Source of the DNA: Paenibacillus sp. JNUCC-31 | Lineage (GTDB): Bacteria > Bacillota > Bacilli > Paenibacillales > Paenibacillaceae | Direction: 5' to 3' | Assembly: GCF_014844075.1 (NCBI RefSeq) | Contig: NZ_CP062165.1 | Coordinates: forward strand, 3,410,001 to 3,474,000 | Length of the DNA stretch: 64,000 nucleotides | Part shown: positions 62,725 through 64,000 of the stretch, one piece after another | How positions within the stretch are numbered: the first letter of the stretch is position 1 | Layout: each line of letters begins with the position of its first letter | The notes under the pieces: model-generated | Database searches by the model: none | The model's input: only the letters and a program-made list of their open reading frames with translations | What the model was told of the DNA's origin: nothing | Position numbers and translations under genes: made by a program

Positions 62725-63663
62725 GTGGAAGCTCTGGCTTTAGAGCGCAAGGCTGAGATGAACCGGGAGCTGCGCGAGCGGCTGATGGAGTTGAAGAAGG
62801 AACGTAATGCCATTATTCTTGCCCATTATTATCAACGTGACGAAGTGCAGGAGGTAGCCGACTTCCGTGGAGATTCGTTTCTGCTCGCTCAGAAGGCAGC
62901 ACAAACGGATGCGGATGTTATCGTTTTCTGCGGCGTTCATTTTATGGGTGAAAGCGCTAAAATTCTAGCCCCGAACAAGACGGTTATCATTCCAGATGAA
63001 CGCGCAGGCTGCCCAATGGCAGACATGGTGAATGTTGAAGGTCTGCGTAAATTGAAAGCACAGCACCCGAATGCCAAAGTTGTCACGTATATCAATTCTT
63101 CAGCTGAAATCAAAGCAGAGACCGACATTTGCTGTACGTCTGCCAATGCTGTCAGAGTCATTCAATCTGTGGATTCGGATGAAATCATCTGGGTGCCGGA
63201 TAAGAACCTGGGACACTATGTGCAACAACATACAGACAAGAAAATGATTATCTGGGAAGGTTACTGCAATACCCATGATATGCTGACGGTCAAAGACGTA
63301 GTTGAGATGAGAGCGAAGTATCCAAACGCGGAATTCGTAGTTCATCCGGAATGTCGTCCCGAGGTTGTTGAGATGGGTGATTTCGTAGGCAGCACAACAG
63401 CCATTTTGGAATACTGCAAAAATTCATCAGCCAAGGAATTTATCGTAGGTACTGAAGATGGTACAGGATACCAGCTTCGTCTCGATAGCCCGGATAAACA
63501 ATTCCACTTCGCTACTAAGTTTCTCGTATGTCCGAACATGAAGGTCAATAATTTGAAAAAGCTGGTTAAATGCCTGGAGACGATGAAGCCGCAAATTTAC
63601 GTGCCACCAGCCGTTGCCGACAAGGCCAGAGAATCACTAGAGCGCATGTTACTGGTGAAGTAG
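62725..63663 (+). CDS. nadA: Quinolinate synthase NadA
   Basis: At 312 aa: ILAHYYQRDEVQEVADFRGDSFLLAQKA near residue 32, FCGVHFMGESAKILAP and CTSANAVRVI, AIDDVCC-type metal-binding cysteines at about residues 72, 136 and 137. VHPECRPEV and GTEDGTGYQLR follow. It condenses iminoaspartate with DHAP to quinolinate using a 4Fe-4S cluster. The GTG start follows AAAGGAGAGG. nadB follows by 36 bases. Confidence 0.95.
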   Translation: MEALALERKAEMNRELRERLMELKKERNAIILAHYYQRDEVQEVADFRGDSFLLAQKAAQTDADVIVFCGVHFMGESAKILAPNKTVIIPDERAGCPMADMVNVEGLRKLKAQHPNAKVVTYINSSAEIKAETDICCTSANAVRVIQSVDSDEIIWVPDKNLGHYVQQHTDKKMIIWEGYCNTHDMLTVKDVVEMRAKYPNAEFVVHPECRPEVVEMGDFVGSTTAILEYCKNSSAKEFIVGTEDGTGYQLRLDSPDKQFHFATKFLVCPNMKVNNLKKLVKCLETMKPQIYVPPAVADKARESLERMLLVK

Positions 63664-63699
63664 CATGCGCTACTCTTGCTCCAAGACAGGTGAAATAAC

Positions 63700-64000
63700 A
63701 TGATACCGCAATATTTAGTTCAATTTGATCTGTCCGCACTGCCGACAGTGGAGACGGATGTGCTGGTTATTGGTTCAGGCATTGCCGGTTTGTTTACTGC
63801 GATTAAGGCTAGTGAACAACGAAGTGTGTTGATGATCACGAAGAAGTCATTGCTGGAAAGTAACACCCGGTATGCACAGGGGGGCATCGCTGCGGTTATC
63901 GCTGAAGACGATTCACCTGCCTACCACTTGCAGGATACCCTTGTTGCCGGAGCAGGCTTATGCCGCTCCGAGGCGGTGGAAGCATTGGTAAATGAGGGCC
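63700..64000 (+). CDS. nadB: L-aspartate oxidase NadB, N-terminal part
   Basis: About 100 residues before the window ends. FAD-binding DVLVIGSGIAGLFTAIKAS near residue 21 and SNTRYAQGGIAAVIAEDDS are typical of NadB. It oxidises aspartate to iminoaspartate, the substrate of NadA upstream. The ATG at 63700 follows ACAGGTGA. The gene is truncated by the window edge, not by mutation. Confidence 0.93.
   Translation, partial: MIPQYLVQFDLSALPTVETDVLVIGSGIAGLFTAIKASEQRSVLMITKKSLLESNTRYAQGGIAAVIAEDDSPAYHLQDTLVAGAGLCRSEAVEALVNEG

Overview
This window is a low-to-mid GC Firmicute chromosome segment just clockwise of oriC. The gene order follows the Bacillus subtilis recF-remB-gyrB-gyrA-rrnO ... ftsH region closely. 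The 16S sequence, the sporulation genes and the protein sequences all point to Paenibacillus; that assignment is by recognition, not by a database search. Almost every gene is on the plus (leading) strand. TTG and GTG starts are common and are placed here by Shine-Dalgarno spacing.

Layout. 1-7.7 kb: tail of recF, remB, gyrB, a reversed spore-coat-type ATP-grasp gene, gyrA, and an HD-GYP protein. 7.9-13.3 kb: one rRNA operon (16S-23S-5S) with two consensus-spaced promoters, boxA elements and no tRNA in the spacer. 13.5-16.3 kb: poorly conserved ground with an orphan lipoprotein, a membrane protein, a DnaA-box-like cluster, and gin (csfB). 16.3-25.4 kb: yaaO, a cidA/lrgA gene with a frameshifted lrgB partner, then tmk-darA-yaaR-holB-ricT-yabA-yabB-rsmI. 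25.6-34 kb: abrB (reversed), ywfO-like HD hydrolase, tatD, a c-di-AMP riboswitch with yabE, rnmV, ksgA, yabG, veg and sspF. 34-46 kb: ispE, purR, spoVG, glmU, prs, pth, fin, mfd and a PrsA-type foldase. 46-64 kb: spoVT, yabM, mazG, hup, rqcP, yabP, yabQ, divIC, yabR, spoIIE, yabS, yabT, tilS, hpt, ftsH, nadA and the start of nadB.

The genes fall into a few linked jobs: topology and replication (gyrase, HU, YabA, HolB, Tmk), ribosome production and quality control (rRNA, KsgA, RsmI, RNase M5, TilS, Pth, RqcP), cell wall and division (GlmU, YabE, DivIC, FtsH), and entry into and progress through sporulation (AbrB, SpoVG, Gin, Fin, SpoIIE, SpoVT, YabG, YabP/Q, SspF). Spo0A-box-like sites lie in the abrB-ywfO intergenic region, upstream of spoVG and upstream of spoIIE.

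The least explained parts are: two related palindromic repeats (39358-39582 and 39831-40017) that bracket a small unknown minus-strand gene and show compensatory stem changes; the frameshifted lrgB; the DnaA-box-like palindrome at 14.4 kb; an unannotated structured leader before glmU; and a 34-codon ORF between the riboswitch terminator and yabE. I saw no CRISPR array, transposase, prophage or tRNA gene.
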